A DNA stretch of 64,000 nucleotides from Bacillota bacterium (GCA_023433615.1 JAEZCJ010000034.1:45093-109092); one strand, 5' to 3'; positions 25,145 through 34,157 are shown, counted from the first letter of the stretch. A program made the numbers and translations. Notes: a model not told the origin generated them from the sequence alone.

Positions 25145-26105
25145 TCGCCGGCATCTATCTGTATACGTCACGGTTGCGCTCTTCGCGCTCATGTTCATGG
25201 CGGGCTCGTTCCGCTATACCGGCTTCTTCTCGCTGCAGGTATTGAACAATCTCTTGATCGACAATGCTTTTCTGTTAATCGTCGCGATCGGCATGACCTT
25301 CGTCATCGTATCCGGCGGCATCGACTTGTCGGTGGGATCGATGGTCGCGCTGACGACCATGATATCCGCCAGCCTGCTGCAGGTGCACGGGTGGCCGCCG
25401 GCCGTCGTCATTCCGCTCGTGCTCGTCATCGGCGCCGTCTTCGGGTCTTTCATGGGGGCGATCATTCATTATTTTCAGATACAGCCCTTCATCGTCACGC
25501 TGGCGGGCATGTTCCTGGCACGCGGACTGTGCTACGTAATCGACATTCAGACGATAACGATCAATAACGCGTTCTTTGTCTCGATGGCGCAGACCAAGGT
25601 GCGTCTGTTCGGCGGAACCTTCGTCTCGATCAGCGTCATTATCGCGCTCGTGGTGCTGATCGGAGCGATCTATCTCGCCCATTATACGCGCTTCGGACGC
25701 AACAGCTATGCCATCGGCGGCAGCGAACAGTCCGCCATGCTCATGGGATTGCCGGTCGCTCGGACGAAAATCTTGGTCTACACGTTCAGCGGATTCTGCT
25801 CGGCGCTGGCCGGCGTCGTGTTCACGTTCTACATGCTGTCCGGCTACGGCCTGCATGCCGTCGGTCTGGAGCTGGACGCGATCGCGGCGGTCGTCATCGG
25901 CGGCACGCTGCTGACGGGCGGCGTCGGGTTCGTCGCCGGCACGTTCTTCGGCGTCCTGATCCAAGGCGTCATCCAGACGATCATCAGCTTCGAGGGCACG
26001 CTCAGCTCGTGGTGGACGAAGATCGTGATCGGTCTCCTGCTGCTGGTCTTCATTCTGCTGCAGCGGCTGCTCAGCGGCAGGCGGACGGTCAATCGGCTGA
26101 CATGA
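25137..26105 (+). CDS. yjfF: Sugar ABC transporter permease, YjfF-like
   Basis: The second permease, 322 residues, with the same fold as its neighbour: LIVAIGMTFVIVSGGIDLSV near residue 46 and RNSYAIGGSEQSAMLMGLPV near residue 190. The presence of two different permeases with one tandem ATPase is the layout of the E. coli YtfQRT-YjfF furanose importer. It overlaps ytfT by eight bases. The following 122 bases have no strong terminator, so the second binding protein is likely in the same transcript. Confidence 0.93.
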   Translation: MLSRRHLSVYVTVALFALMFMAGSFRYTGFFSLQVLNNLLIDNAFLLIVAIGMTFVIVSGGIDLSVGSMVALTTMISASLLQVHGWPPAVVIPLVLVIGAVFGSFMGAIIHYFQIQPFIVTLAGMFLARGLCYVIDIQTITINNAFFVSMAQTKVRLFGGTFVSISVIIALVVLIGAIYLAHYTRFGRNSYAIGGSEQSAMLMGLPVARTKILVYTFSGFCSALAGVVFTFYMLSGYGLHAVGLELDAIAAVVIGGTLLTGGVGFVAGTFFGVLIQGVIQTIISFEGTLSSWWTKIVIGLLLLVFILLQRLLSGRRTVNRLT

Positions 26106-26227
26106 TCGGATTGGCTGCGTCTGCACGCAGGAATAAACGGCCAAGCGGCGAACGTTATAGAGGAGCAGTCGAGCGTTAGTAGGCCGCATGACATGCAACA
26201 TGTTCAGAAGCGGAGGGATACGGCCGC

Positions 26228-27289
26228 ATGCAGAACCATTCAGTCTTCAGATCGATCATCATCCTGCTGTCAGGCGTCGCCCTGATGCTCGTGGCGGGGT
26301 GCAGCTCGGGAGAGCCGGCTGCTGAGCCGAAGACGCTTAGCGAAGTGTGGGAGGTTATTATCGATACCGCCCCGGAAGTAAGCGGAATCGATTCGTCCGA
26401 GCCGGAGCAGCCGATCGTGCTCGGCTTCTCGCAGCTCGGCTCCGAGAGCGACTGGCGTCGAGCGAATAGCGCATCCATCCAGGAGGCGGCGGTCGAAGCC
26501 GGCATCGAGCTGCGTTTCGCCAATGCGGATCAATCCCAGGCCAAGCAGGTCGAAGCCATACGCGCCTTCATTCGCGAGCAGGTCGACGTCATCGCGCTGG
26601 CGCCTGTCATCGAGACGGGATGGGAGCCAGTGCTGATGGAGGCCAAGCTGGCCGGCATCCCGGTCATCGTCACCGACCGCAAGGCGGATGTCGAGGACGA
26701 ATCGCTCTATGTCACCTTCATCGGTTCGGATTTCTACGACGAGGGGCAGAAGGCAGCGAAATATATGCTGGATAAGCTCAGCGATCGGCCCGGGCCGGTC
26801 GGCATCGTCGAATTGAGGGGGACGGAGGGCTCAACGCCCTCGATCGACCGAGGACGAGGCTTCCATGACGAGATGAAGCAGCGCGGCGATCTTAAGGTGC
26901 TGAGCAGCGAGGCGGCGGATTTTACGCTTGAGAAGGGGCGCGAGGTGATGCGCGGTTTTCTCGAGGAGCACGGCAGCGCGATTCAAGTGCTGTTCGCGCA
27001 TAACGACGACATGGCGCTCGGCGCGATCGAAGCCATTGAGGCATACGGACTGCGGCCGGGCAAGGACATCATCATCATTTCGGTCGACGGGACGCGCAAG
27101 GCGTTCGAGATGATGGCGCTCGGCAAGATCAACTGCGTGGTCGAATGTAATCCGTTGCTCGGTCCGATCTTGATGCAGGCAGTGAAGGAGACGATGGAAG
27201 GGCGCACGCTGCCGAAGCATATCGTCACGCCGGAGAGCGTCTACACCGAGACGACCGCCGCTCAAGAGGCGCCGAATCGCAAATATTAG
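26228..27289 (+). CDS. Second YtfQ-like substrate-binding lipoprotein
   Basis: A 353-residue lipoprotein (lipobox LMLVAGC near residue 24) that is a clear paralogue of the protein at 21248: LGFSQLGSESDWRRANSASI, LAPVIETGWEPVLMEAKLAG and FAHNDDMALGAIEAIEAYGL. It has an extra 30-residue acidic linker after the signal peptide. Having two binding proteins bracketing one importer suggests either two ligands sharing a transporter or a sensing role. It ends before a bidirectional terminator at 27314. Confidence 0.88.
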   Translation: MQNHSVFRSIIILLSGVALMLVAGCSSGEPAAEPKTLSEVWEVIIDTAPEVSGIDSSEPEQPIVLGFSQLGSESDWRRANSASIQEAAVEAGIELRFANADQSQAKQVEAIRAFIREQVDVIALAPVIETGWEPVLMEAKLAGIPVIVTDRKADVEDESLYVTFIGSDFYDEGQKAAKYMLDKLSDRPGPVGIVELRGTEGSTPSIDRGRGFHDEMKQRGDLKVLSSEAADFTLEKGREVMRGFLEEHGSAIQVLFAHNDDMALGAIEAIEAYGLRPGKDIIIISVDGTRKAFEMMALGKINCVVECNPLLGPILMQAVKETMEGRTLPKHIVTPESVYTETTAAQEAPNRKY

Positions 27290-27313
27290 TTCCCCGCTGC
27301 AGATGGTAGGGAG

Positions 27314-27353
27314 AGAGAGTCCGCGGATCGGTTGATTCGTGGACTCTCTTTTT
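27314..27353. terminator. Bidirectional terminator after the sugar transporter region
   Basis: AGAGAGTCC and GGACTCTCT (27314-27322, 27341-27349) followed by Ts to 27353; the converging TetR gene ends 15 bases further on. Confidence 0.85.
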
Positions 27354-27367
27354 GTTTGAAAGCCGTT

Positions 27368-27961
27368 CTATTTATTCAGGTGAGACGATAGAACAAGCTT
27401 AATCTGCTGAATAACGAACCCGATGTGCTTGTTGTCCCGGGTTAACCGGCTTGCCATGACCCCGCCTTCGAGCGAAGAAACCACGAACGACGCGAGGGCT
27501 TCCGTGTTCAGTTCGGGGGACAGTTCACCGCTTCTGACACCATTGCGCAGCAGGCTTTGAATAAATGCCGTGAATTGCCCATGGGCATCTACTGCTTTCT
27601 CTCTCAGCGGGAGATAACCGTCATCCGCCTCCACCGCCGTATTCAGCAAGGGGCAGCCCCCTTCGATCGGTGGATGGCCGACGGGATCTTCGTATACCGC
27701 GCATACCGCCATGATCTTGCCGATCGACGTCTCGGCTTGTTCGGCAGCCTGCAAGAAACGCGCGATAAGAACCCTCGAGGCATAATCGAACGCTTCGAGA
27801 GCGATTTCATCCTTTCCGGAAAATGTCCGGTAGACGCCGCCTTTGGTCAATCCGGTAACTTGCATGATGTCTTGGATCGAAGAGCCGGCATACCCCTTCT
27901 GGTTAAACAGTCCGGCCGATTTCTCAATGATATGCTGGCGCGTTCTCTCACCCTTGCGCAT
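27368..27961 (-). CDS. TetR/AcrR family transcriptional repressor
   Basis: A 197-residue regulator. The N-terminal helix-turn-helix is clear (SIQDIMQVTGLTKGGVYRTF near residues 27-46), and the remaining helical domain has a Cys pair and a C-terminal stretch typical of the YcdC/AcrR subgroup (TEALASFVVSSLEGGVMASR). GGAGG lies eight bases before the ATG. It is divergent from the metallo-hydrolase at 28091, and a palindrome in the shared 129-bp region (28052-28066) is the probable operator. The inducer is unknown. Confidence 0.92.
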   Translation of the reverse strand: MRKGERTRQHIIEKSAGLFNQKGYAGSSIQDIMQVTGLTKGGVYRTFSGKDEIALEAFDYASRVLIARFLQAAEQAETSIGKIMAVCAVYEDPVGHPPIEGGCPLLNTAVEADDGYLPLREKAVDAHGQFTAFIQSLLRNGVRSGELSPELNTEALASFVVSSLEGGVMASRLTRDNKHIGFVIQQIKLVLSSHLNK

Positions 27962-28051
27962 GATAGCAACCTCCGTACTTGCAATCAGATCGTTGTCACT
28001 ATTTTAACATTGCTCTGGTATTTTCGCGAAATTATTGCTATCCTATAAAAA

Positions 28052-28066
28052 ACCGAACCGTTCGGT
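28052..28066. promoter_or_regulatory. Putative TetR operator ACCGAA-CCG-TTCGGT
   Basis: A perfect 6-bp inverted repeat with a three-base centre, immediately after TATCCTATAAAA, so a bound repressor would cover the start point of the metallo-hydrolase transcript. The ACCGAnCGGT-like core is common for TetR-family operators in Firmicutes. Confidence 0.7.
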
Positions 28067-28090
28067 ATTTTTTTAGGAGGCGAAATAATA

Positions 28091-28849
28091 ATGACTAAAA
28101 TGAAAATTGTCCGTGTCCCCATACTTCCGATGCATATGGTGAACGCTCATCTGCTGATCGGGACGGATGGCTGCATCTTGATCGACGCCGGGATACCGGG
28201 ATCCGAGCAGAAAGTTGAGCGAGCGCTGCGGAATGAGAAACTGACCTTCAAGGACATCAAGCTCATCATCATCACGCATGCACATGTCGATCATGCCGGA
28301 GGCGCGGCACGGTTGCGCGAACTTACGGGGGCGCCGATTCTCGCCCATGAAGGGGATGCCAAGCATTACAGCCGGGCAGAGGAGATGACGTTCTGCCCGA
28401 CCGGACGGTTTGCCCGGCTGTTCTACAGAACGGGCTTCATCCTGAAGCCGTATGAAGGCTTTACGCCTGATCTACTGGTTTCCGGCCATCAGTCCATTGA
28501 TCTGCGGCCTTATGGAGTACCCGGAACGGTAACCCATACGCCTGGGCATACCGCGGGATCGATCTCGGTAGAACTGGAATCGAGAGAGGCGATGGTGGGC
28601 GATCTTATAGCTTCCGGAATTCTGCTCGGCGGGATTATGAGAAAAGGCCGCGCCATGCGTCCGCCCTTCGAGGACGATCCGCATCGGGTAGCCGAAGAGC
28701 TGCTGCGTCTGCTTTCTTTCGGCCACGACACTTTTCATTTGGGCCACGGAGGCCCGATAGGGGCGAATGAGGTTCGCCGTCATGCGGACTATTTGCTAGG
28801 GTTGCCTAAACGTGTTCCTTGCTGTTCAAGCGGATCTGGCAGACATTGA
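28091..28849 (+). CDS. Metallo-beta-lactamase-fold hydrolase
   Basis: A 252-residue MBL-fold enzyme. It has the metal motif HAHVDHAGG near residues 66-74, a second His in THTPGHTAGS, the bridging Asp in VGDLIASG, and a final His near FHLGHGGPI. TTAGGAGG precedes the ATG. The substrate is unknown; the family includes thioesterase-like and lactonase-like hydrolases. It is controlled with the divergent TetR gene. The last 15 residues (PKRVPCCSSGSGRH) look unlike the family and may result from a frame change near the end. Confidence 0.87.
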   Translation: MTKMKIVRVPILPMHMVNAHLLIGTDGCILIDAGIPGSEQKVERALRNEKLTFKDIKLIIITHAHVDHAGGAARLRELTGAPILAHEGDAKHYSRAEEMTFCPTGRFARLFYRTGFILKPYEGFTPDLLVSGHQSIDLRPYGVPGTVTHTPGHTAGSISVELESREAMVGDLIASGILLGGIMRKGRAMRPPFEDDPHRVAEELLRLLSFGHDTFHLGHGGPIGANEVRRHADYLLGLPKRVPCCSSGSGRH

Positions 28850-28961
28850 CGAATGGAAGGGATCGGCCGAAGCTGCGCCCGACCTGATTCGACGCTTGGC
28901 CAGTATGGCGGATCATGTGTCGGTACGTGCCGGCGGCCCGGCCCTGCGACTCTGCGAGATG
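28850..28961 (+). other. Possible gene remnant after the metallo-hydrolase
   Basis: In the third frame, bases 28812-28980 read through an open stretch that looks protein-like (DEWKGSAEAAPDLIRRLASM, then ADHVSVRAGGPALRLCEM) but has no start, family or continuation. It may be the end of an original longer gene or a truncated neighbour. Confidence 0.2.
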
Positions 28962-29975
28962 CTATTTGATCAACCGAACCGAGCGCCGTACGACGAGATC
29001 GGCCGGCAGCACGATGCGGCGGTTAGGCAGCTTGCCTTCGCGATCCTCGATGCGCTCGCAGAGCAGCTGCGTTCCCATATAGCCGAATTGATAGGCTTGC
29101 TGGCGCGCTACCGTCATGAACGGCTCCGGCTCGGAGAACGGTCCGAAGTCGTCGAAGCACACGAGGGATATGTCTCGAGGCACGCTGAGGCCGCGCGCGT
29201 GCAGGAGCCGCAGCAGCTCGGCAGCCAGGACATTGTTGCCGGCGACGATAGCCGTCGGCTGCGGATCAAGGCGAACGAACCAGTCCTCCATCTCGGTTAG
29301 GTCGTTGATCGGACCGAAGCTCGTCTCGTGAATGCGGCTCGCCGCGACGGGCAGATCGTTCTGCTTCATCGCCTCCATATAACCGGCGAGACGGTCGCGC
29401 GCGCTGGAGATGGATGCCGAACCATTGACCATGGCGATGCTGCGATGGCCTTGATCGACCAGATGCTGCACGAGCAGCCGACTGCCTTCCTCGCTGTCGC
29501 CGAGCACGATATCGCATGCCATGCCGGGTACTTCGCGGTCAAGCAAGACGACCGGCACGTTGTGCGTCCGCAGCTTCTCCATATGCGGGAGGGAGGGATC
29601 TCCTGCCGGCGCGACAAGCGCGCCGTCAGCTCGCGTCGTGAGAATCGTATCGATATATTCCGATTCTTTATCCAAGTTCTCGTCGCTGTTGCCGAACAGC
29701 AGGCGGTAGCCGTTCGTACGTGCGGCATCCTCGGCACCGCGCGCGAGCGTCGTGTAGAAGGGATTCATGATATCGGCGATCAAGAGGAATAAAGTTCGGG
29801 TCTGCTGCAGCACGAGACTGCGCGCCGTCTGATTCGGCACGTAGTTGAGATCCTCCATCACCTTGCGGACTTTCGCCCTGGTTTTCTCGCTGACCTTGCC
29901 CGTGTCGTTGATGACTCTCGAGACCGTCATCGCGGACACATTCGCCTTGGCAGCGATATCGTAAATGGTAGCCAT
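28962..29975 (-). CDS. LacI family transcriptional regulator
   Basis: A 337-residue regulator with the N-terminal LacI helix-turn-helix (TIYDIAAKANVSAMTVSRVI) and a sugar-binding periplasmic-type domain (LFLLIADIMNPFYTTLARGA). The start at 29975 is chosen because AAGGAGC lies just upstream and the protein then begins exactly at the conserved MATIYDIA; a longer frame starts 12 codons earlier. It is divergent from the fucose operon, 125 bp away, and the palindrome at 30061-30074 is the likely operator, so it presumably represses fucose genes. Confidence 0.93.
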   Translation of the reverse strand: MATIYDIAAKANVSAMTVSRVINDTGKVSEKTRAKVRKVMEDLNYVPNQTARSLVLQQTRTLFLLIADIMNPFYTTLARGAEDAARTNGYRLLFGNSDENLDKESEYIDTILTTRADGALVAPAGDPSLPHMEKLRTHNVPVVLLDREVPGMACDIVLGDSEEGSRLLVQHLVDQGHRSIAMVNGSASISSARDRLAGYMEAMKQNDLPVAASRIHETSFGPINDLTEMEDWFVRLDPQPTAIVAGNNVLAAELLRLLHARGLSVPRDISLVCFDDFGPFSEPEPFMTVARQQAYQFGYMGTQLLCERIEDREGKLPNRRIVLPADLVVRRSVRLIK

Positions 29976-30029
29976 GATTGCTTGCTCCTTGTCGATTTCT
30001 GCTATTTTCATCTTACCTGCATAAAGCCG

Positions 30030-30074
30030 TTGACAGCAACCACTTAAGTTGATAGGTTAGTGTTATCGATAACA
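30030..30074 (+). promoter_or_regulatory. Fucose operon promoter with cre/LacI-type palindrome
   Basis: TTGACA (30030-30035), 17 bases, TAGGTT (30053-30058), then the perfect palindrome TGTTATCGATAACA (30061-30074) over the expected start point. The palindrome satisfies the CcpA cre consensus at every constrained position, and is also the shape of operators for other LacI-family regulators, such as the one encoded divergently. Confidence 0.75.
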
Positions 30075-30100
30075 TTATCCATTACTTGGAGGGATGTACA

Positions 30101-31891
30101 ATGGTAGCGCAATTAAATCGTTATCCGCAAGGATTTCCTAAGATCGGCATTCGTCCAACCATCGACGGCCGTCGCAAGGGGGTCCGCGAATCGCTCGAAG
30201 AGCAAACGATGAACATGGCCAAGGCGACGGCGGCGCTGCTGTCCGCGAACTTGCGCTATCCGAACGGCGAGCCGGTCGAGTGCGTCATCGCGGATACGTG
30301 CATCGGCGGCGTGGCGGAATCGGCAGCATGCGCAGACAAGTTCGCGAAGGCCGGCGTCGGCGTGTCGATCACGGTGACCCCGTGCTGGTGCTACGGCACG
30401 GAGACGATGGATATGGATCCGACGATTCCGAAGGCAGTATGGGGCTTCAACGGTACGGAGCGCCCAGGCGCAGTCTACCTGGCCGCCGTGTTATCCGGCT
30501 ACGCGCAGAAGGGTCTGCCGGCATTCGGCATCTACGGCGAAGAGGTACAAGACGCAGGCGCGACCGATGTGCCTGCCGACGTGAAGGGCAAGCTGCTCGC
30601 ATTCGCGCGCGCCGGACTCGCCGTTGCATACATGCGAGGCAAAGCCTATCTGTCGATGGGCTCCGTATCGATGGGCATCGCGGGTTCGATCGTCAATGAC
30701 GCATTCTTCCAAGACTATCTAGGCATGCGGACGGAATACGTCGACATGACGGAATTCGTGCGTCGCATGGACGAAAGCATTTACGATCCCGCGGAATTCG
30801 GGAAAGCGCTTACGTGGGTGCGCGAGCATTGCGTCGAAGGTCCGGACAATAATCCGGCCGAGCTGCAGAAGAGCCGCGAGCAGAAGGATAAGGACTGGGA
30901 GACTGTCGTGAAGATGACGATGATTGCCCGCGACCTGATGGTCGGTAATCCGCGTCTGGCTGAGCTTGGCTTCGGCGAGGAAGCGCTAGGCCACCATGCG
31001 ATTCTCTCTGGCTTCCAAGGGCAACGGCAGTGGACGGACCACTTCCCGAACGGCGATTTCCTGGAAGCGATCTTGAATTCCTCGTTCGATTGGAACGGCA
31101 TTCGCGCGCCATACCTCGTCGCAACCGAGAATGACAGCTTGAACGGAGTGGTCATGCTATTCGGTCATTTGCTGACGAACACGGCACAGATTTTTGCAGA
31201 CGTTCGGACGTATTGGAGTCCTGAATCGGTGGCGCGCGTGACAGGACATCAGCTGATCGGTCAGGCGGCGAGCGGCATTATCCACCTGATCAATTCCGGC
31301 TCAGCCGCGCTTGACGGGACAGGCGAACAGCAAAGGGACGGCAAGCCCGTAATGAAGCCGCATTGGGAGATCAGCGAAGCGGAGGCGAACAAGTGTCTGG
31401 ATGCAACCTCGTGGCGGCCGGCTTCGGCCGAATATTTCCGCGGGGGCGGCTATTCCTCCGATTTCCTGACGCGCGGCGGCATGCCGATGACGATGTCTCG
31501 CCTTAACATTGTGAAGGGCATCGGGCCTGTGCTGCAGATCGCGGAAGGCTACTCGGTCGATCTGCCTGAGAACGTGCATGACGTTCTGGACCGCCGGACG
31601 GATCCGACTTGGCCGACGACTTGGTTCGCGCCGATCCTTACCGGGCAGGGCGCGTTCCGCACCGTCTTCGACGTTATGGATAATTGGGGCGCGAACCACG
31701 GTTCGGTTAGCTATGGACATATCGGCGCAGAACTGATCACGCTGGCCGCCATGCTTCGCATCCCGGTCAATATGCATAACGTCGCCGAAGAACGGATTTT
31801 CCGACCGCGGGCATGGGGGCTGTTCGGCACGGCGGACATGGAAAGCGCCGATTATCGTGCATGCCATAATTTTGGACCGCTGTATAAATAG
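30101..31891 (+). CDS. fucI: L-fucose isomerase
   Basis: Interconverts L-fucose and L-fuculose in the cytosol, using Mn2+. The 596 residues match the normal family length, and the start KIGIRPTIDGRRKGVRESLE followed by QTM is the FucI signature. Other conserved pieces are ADTCIGGVAESA and the ending RACHNFGPLYK. ATG 30101 is seven bases behind GGAGGG; a TTG five codons earlier overlaps that site and is rejected. It is the first gene of a three-gene operon with a class II aldolase and a sugar kinase. Confidence 0.95.
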   Translation: MVAQLNRYPQGFPKIGIRPTIDGRRKGVRESLEEQTMNMAKATAALLSANLRYPNGEPVECVIADTCIGGVAESAACADKFAKAGVGVSITVTPCWCYGTETMDMDPTIPKAVWGFNGTERPGAVYLAAVLSGYAQKGLPAFGIYGEEVQDAGATDVPADVKGKLLAFARAGLAVAYMRGKAYLSMGSVSMGIAGSIVNDAFFQDYLGMRTEYVDMTEFVRRMDESIYDPAEFGKALTWVREHCVEGPDNNPAELQKSREQKDKDWETVVKMTMIARDLMVGNPRLAELGFGEEALGHHAILSGFQGQRQWTDHFPNGDFLEAILNSSFDWNGIRAPYLVATENDSLNGVVMLFGHLLTNTAQIFADVRTYWSPESVARVTGHQLIGQAASGIIHLINSGSAALDGTGEQQRDGKPVMKPHWEISEAEANKCLDATSWRPASAEYFRGGGYSSDFLTRGGMPMTMSRLNIVKGIGPVLQIAEGYSVDLPENVHDVLDRRTDPTWPTTWFAPILTGQGAFRTVFDVMDNWGANHGSVSYGHIGAELITLAAMLRIPVNMHNVAEERIFRPRAWGLFGTADMESADYRACHNFGPLYK

Positions 31892-31906
31892 AGGAGGAGC
31901 AGAACC

Positions 31907-32575
31907 ATGCCGACGAGCAGCAGCACTGCCATTCGAGAGGAATTGTGCAAGTACGCCCGCAAGACCGTCCTGAACAAGCTCGTCGTCGGCCCGGGGGGCA
32001 ATATCAGCGCGAAGCATGAGGGCAGAATGTACCTGTCTCCGAGCGGCTTCGCGTTGGACGAGATCGAGCCGGAACAGTGGGTAGAGGTGGATATCGCAAC
32101 GGGCGAGATAACGGATATCGGCCTGCGGCCGTCGTCCGAGGTGCTTATGCATCTGTATGCGTACCGCGCCAATCCGAATATCGGCGCCATCGTTCACACG
32201 CATCCGCCTTACTGCATCGCGTTCACGCTTGTCGAGCAAGAGCTGCCGATCATGTTCCCGGATCAAGCGGCGCTCGTAGGGAAGACGCTGTACGTGCCTT
32301 ATGTGCTGCCGACAACCGATAAGCTGGCTGACGCGTACGTGGAGACCGTCAATAATGCCAGCACTGTGCTGCTCGGCAATCATGGTCTCGTGACGACCGG
32401 CCGCAATCTGCGCGAAGCGTATTATCGGACCGAGGTTGTGGAAGAGAGCGCGAAGATCTACCTGATCGCCAAGGCGATCCGCGAGCCGAAGGTGCTCACG
32501 AAAGAAGAGTTCGAAGAGATCGCTTCGCTAGAGAGCGAAGCGTATCGGATTGAGCTGCTTCAGAAGATGAAATAG
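31907..32575 (+). CDS. fucA: Class II aldolase, L-fuculose-1-phosphate aldolase
   Basis: A 222-residue Zn-dependent aldolase that would split L-fuculose 1-phosphate into L-lactaldehyde and dihydroxyacetone phosphate. Visible marks are GGNISAKHEGRMYLSPSGF, the catalytic Glu in PSSEVLMHLY, the zinc-binding HTHPP near residue 97 and NHGLVTTG near residue 160. GAGGAGCAG precedes the ATG 15 bases after fucI. The family also contains rhamnulose-1-phosphate and ribulose-phosphate enzymes; fucose is chosen because of the neighbouring isomerase. Confidence 0.9.
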   Translation: MPTSSSTAIREELCKYARKTVLNKLVVGPGGNISAKHEGRMYLSPSGFALDEIEPEQWVEVDIATGEITDIGLRPSSEVLMHLYAYRANPNIGAIVHTHPPYCIAFTLVEQELPIMFPDQAALVGKTLYVPYVLPTTDKLADAYVETVNNASTVLLGNHGLVTTGRNLREAYYRTEVVEESAKIYLIAKAIREPKVLTKEEFEEIASLESEAYRIELLQKMK

Positions 32576-32605
32576 CGGCGATACACCGGAGAGGAGGGCT
32601 CTGGC

Positions 32606-34105
32606 ATGGTCTTGGATCAGAACAAGCCTGTGACTGTTCTTGCCTTCGATCTTGGCGCGAGCAGCGGACGCGCGCTAATCGGCAGGCTTCAGGCAGGAGA
32701 GAAGGGCCGAATGCTTGAAGTCCGCGAGCTGCATCGTTTTCAGAATCATCCGATCCAAGTAGGCGACCATCTGCATTGGGACATTCTTCGGCTGCTGCAT
32801 GAGGTAAAGCAGGGTATTCGGATTGCCTCCCGGACTGACGATATTCCACGCACTTTCGGCATCGATACATGGGGCGTCGACTTCGGGCTGCTCGATGCGG
32901 ACGGCGAATTGCTCGGCAATCCTTATCATTACCGCGACCCGCAGACGGAGGGCTTGATCGAGGCGATCAGCAAGCTGGAAGGCAAGGACTTGCTGTACAG
33001 AGAGAGCGGCATTCAATTCATGCCCTTCAACACGATCTATCAGCTGTATGCCATGCGCCTTGCGGGTTCGCCGAAGCTGGACCGCGCCGAGACGCTGCTC
33101 ATGACGCCCGACCTGCTCGTCTATTTCCTGACTGGCGTACGAACATGCGAGTATACGATGGCGACGACGACGCAGCTGATGCTGCCGGGGACGCGCGCTT
33201 GGAACGTCGAACTGATGGAGCGGGTAGGCATACCGTCTCGGTTGTTCTTGAATCCGGTCGAGCCCGGAACCATCGTCGGTTCGTTGTCGCGAGAAGTACG
33301 CGCAGAGCTCGGCGTGCCCGCGATTAAGGCCGTGGCGGTAGGCACGCATGATACGGAATCGGCCGTTGCGGCCATTCCTGCGGGAGCAAGCTCATTTGCT
33401 TACCTTGTATGCGGCACCTGGTCGCTGCTGGGGACCGAGCGTGAGGAGCCGATCGTTACGCCGGAGGCACAAGCCATGGATTGGTCCAATGAAGGCGGCG
33501 TAGGCGGTAAATATCAACTGCTCAAGAACATAATGGGGCTGTGGATCCTTCAGGAATGCAAACGGGAGTGGGATGAGGAGGGACGCGATTCGAATTCGTA
33601 TGCGGCATTAGTAGAAGCTGCCGAGGCTGCTGCGCCCTTCCGCTGCTTCATCTCGCCTGACGATCCGCGCTTCTATGCGCCGGGCGGCATGCTTCAGAAG
33701 GTAGCGGGCTACTGTCGAGAGACCGGCCAGCCTGCGCCGGAGACGCAAGGAGAGGTCGTCAGATGCATTATGGAGAGCTTGGCGCTCCGCTATCGCGAAG
33801 CGCTGGAGCAAGCGGAGGGGCTGACAGCAGAACGTTTCGGCGGACTGCATATGGTCGGCGGCGGCATCCAGAACCGGCTGCTGTGCCGATTCACGGCGAA
33901 TGCGCTGGGACGCCCGGTCTGGGCAGGCCCCGTGGAGGCCAGCGCAATCGGCAATATGCTGCTGCAGTTGATCGCGCTTGGCGAATGCGCAGACTTGCAG
34001 GAAGCGCGCAGGCTCTCTGCGTCTTCGTTCCCGGTAGACGTCTATGAACCTGAGAGTCACGAATCATGGGTTGCGGCCTACGCTCGCTATCGACAGCTGC
34101 AATAG
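32606..34105 (+). CDS. FGGY sugar kinase, rhamnulokinase type (probable L-fuculokinase)
   Basis: A 499-residue FGGY kinase. The N-terminal phosphate-binding FDLGASSGRALIGRL, the substrate strand FGIDTWGVDFGLLD, the ATP-domain VGTHDTESAVAAIP and the C-terminal HMVGGGIQNRLLC are RhaB-like rather than FucK-like. In operons with fucI and fucA, kinases of this group phosphorylate L-fuculose; rhamnulose is also possible. GGAGAGGAGGG precedes the ATG 30 bases after fucA. A terminator at 34158 closes the operon. Confidence 0.9.
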   Translation: MVLDQNKPVTVLAFDLGASSGRALIGRLQAGEKGRMLEVRELHRFQNHPIQVGDHLHWDILRLLHEVKQGIRIASRTDDIPRTFGIDTWGVDFGLLDADGELLGNPYHYRDPQTEGLIEAISKLEGKDLLYRESGIQFMPFNTIYQLYAMRLAGSPKLDRAETLLMTPDLLVYFLTGVRTCEYTMATTTQLMLPGTRAWNVELMERVGIPSRLFLNPVEPGTIVGSLSREVRAELGVPAIKAVAVGTHDTESAVAAIPAGASSFAYLVCGTWSLLGTEREEPIVTPEAQAMDWSNEGGVGGKYQLLKNIMGLWILQECKREWDEEGRDSNSYAALVEAAEAAAPFRCFISPDDPRFYAPGGMLQKVAGYCRETGQPAPETQGEVVRCIMESLALRYREALEQAEGLTAERFGGLHMVGGGIQNRLLCRFTANALGRPVWAGPVEASAIGNMLLQLIALGECADLQEARRLSASSFPVDVYEPESHESWVAAYARYRQLQ

Positions 34106-34157
34106 AGTGTCTGACTAAGGCGTCGTCGTGGAGTAGCAATTATGAATCATACATAGG

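Noticed and set aside
31301..32383. A 360-codon minus-strand frame across fucI and fucA
   Set aside because: It crosses two genes with clear family matches, has no ribosome site and a composition typical of shadow frames.
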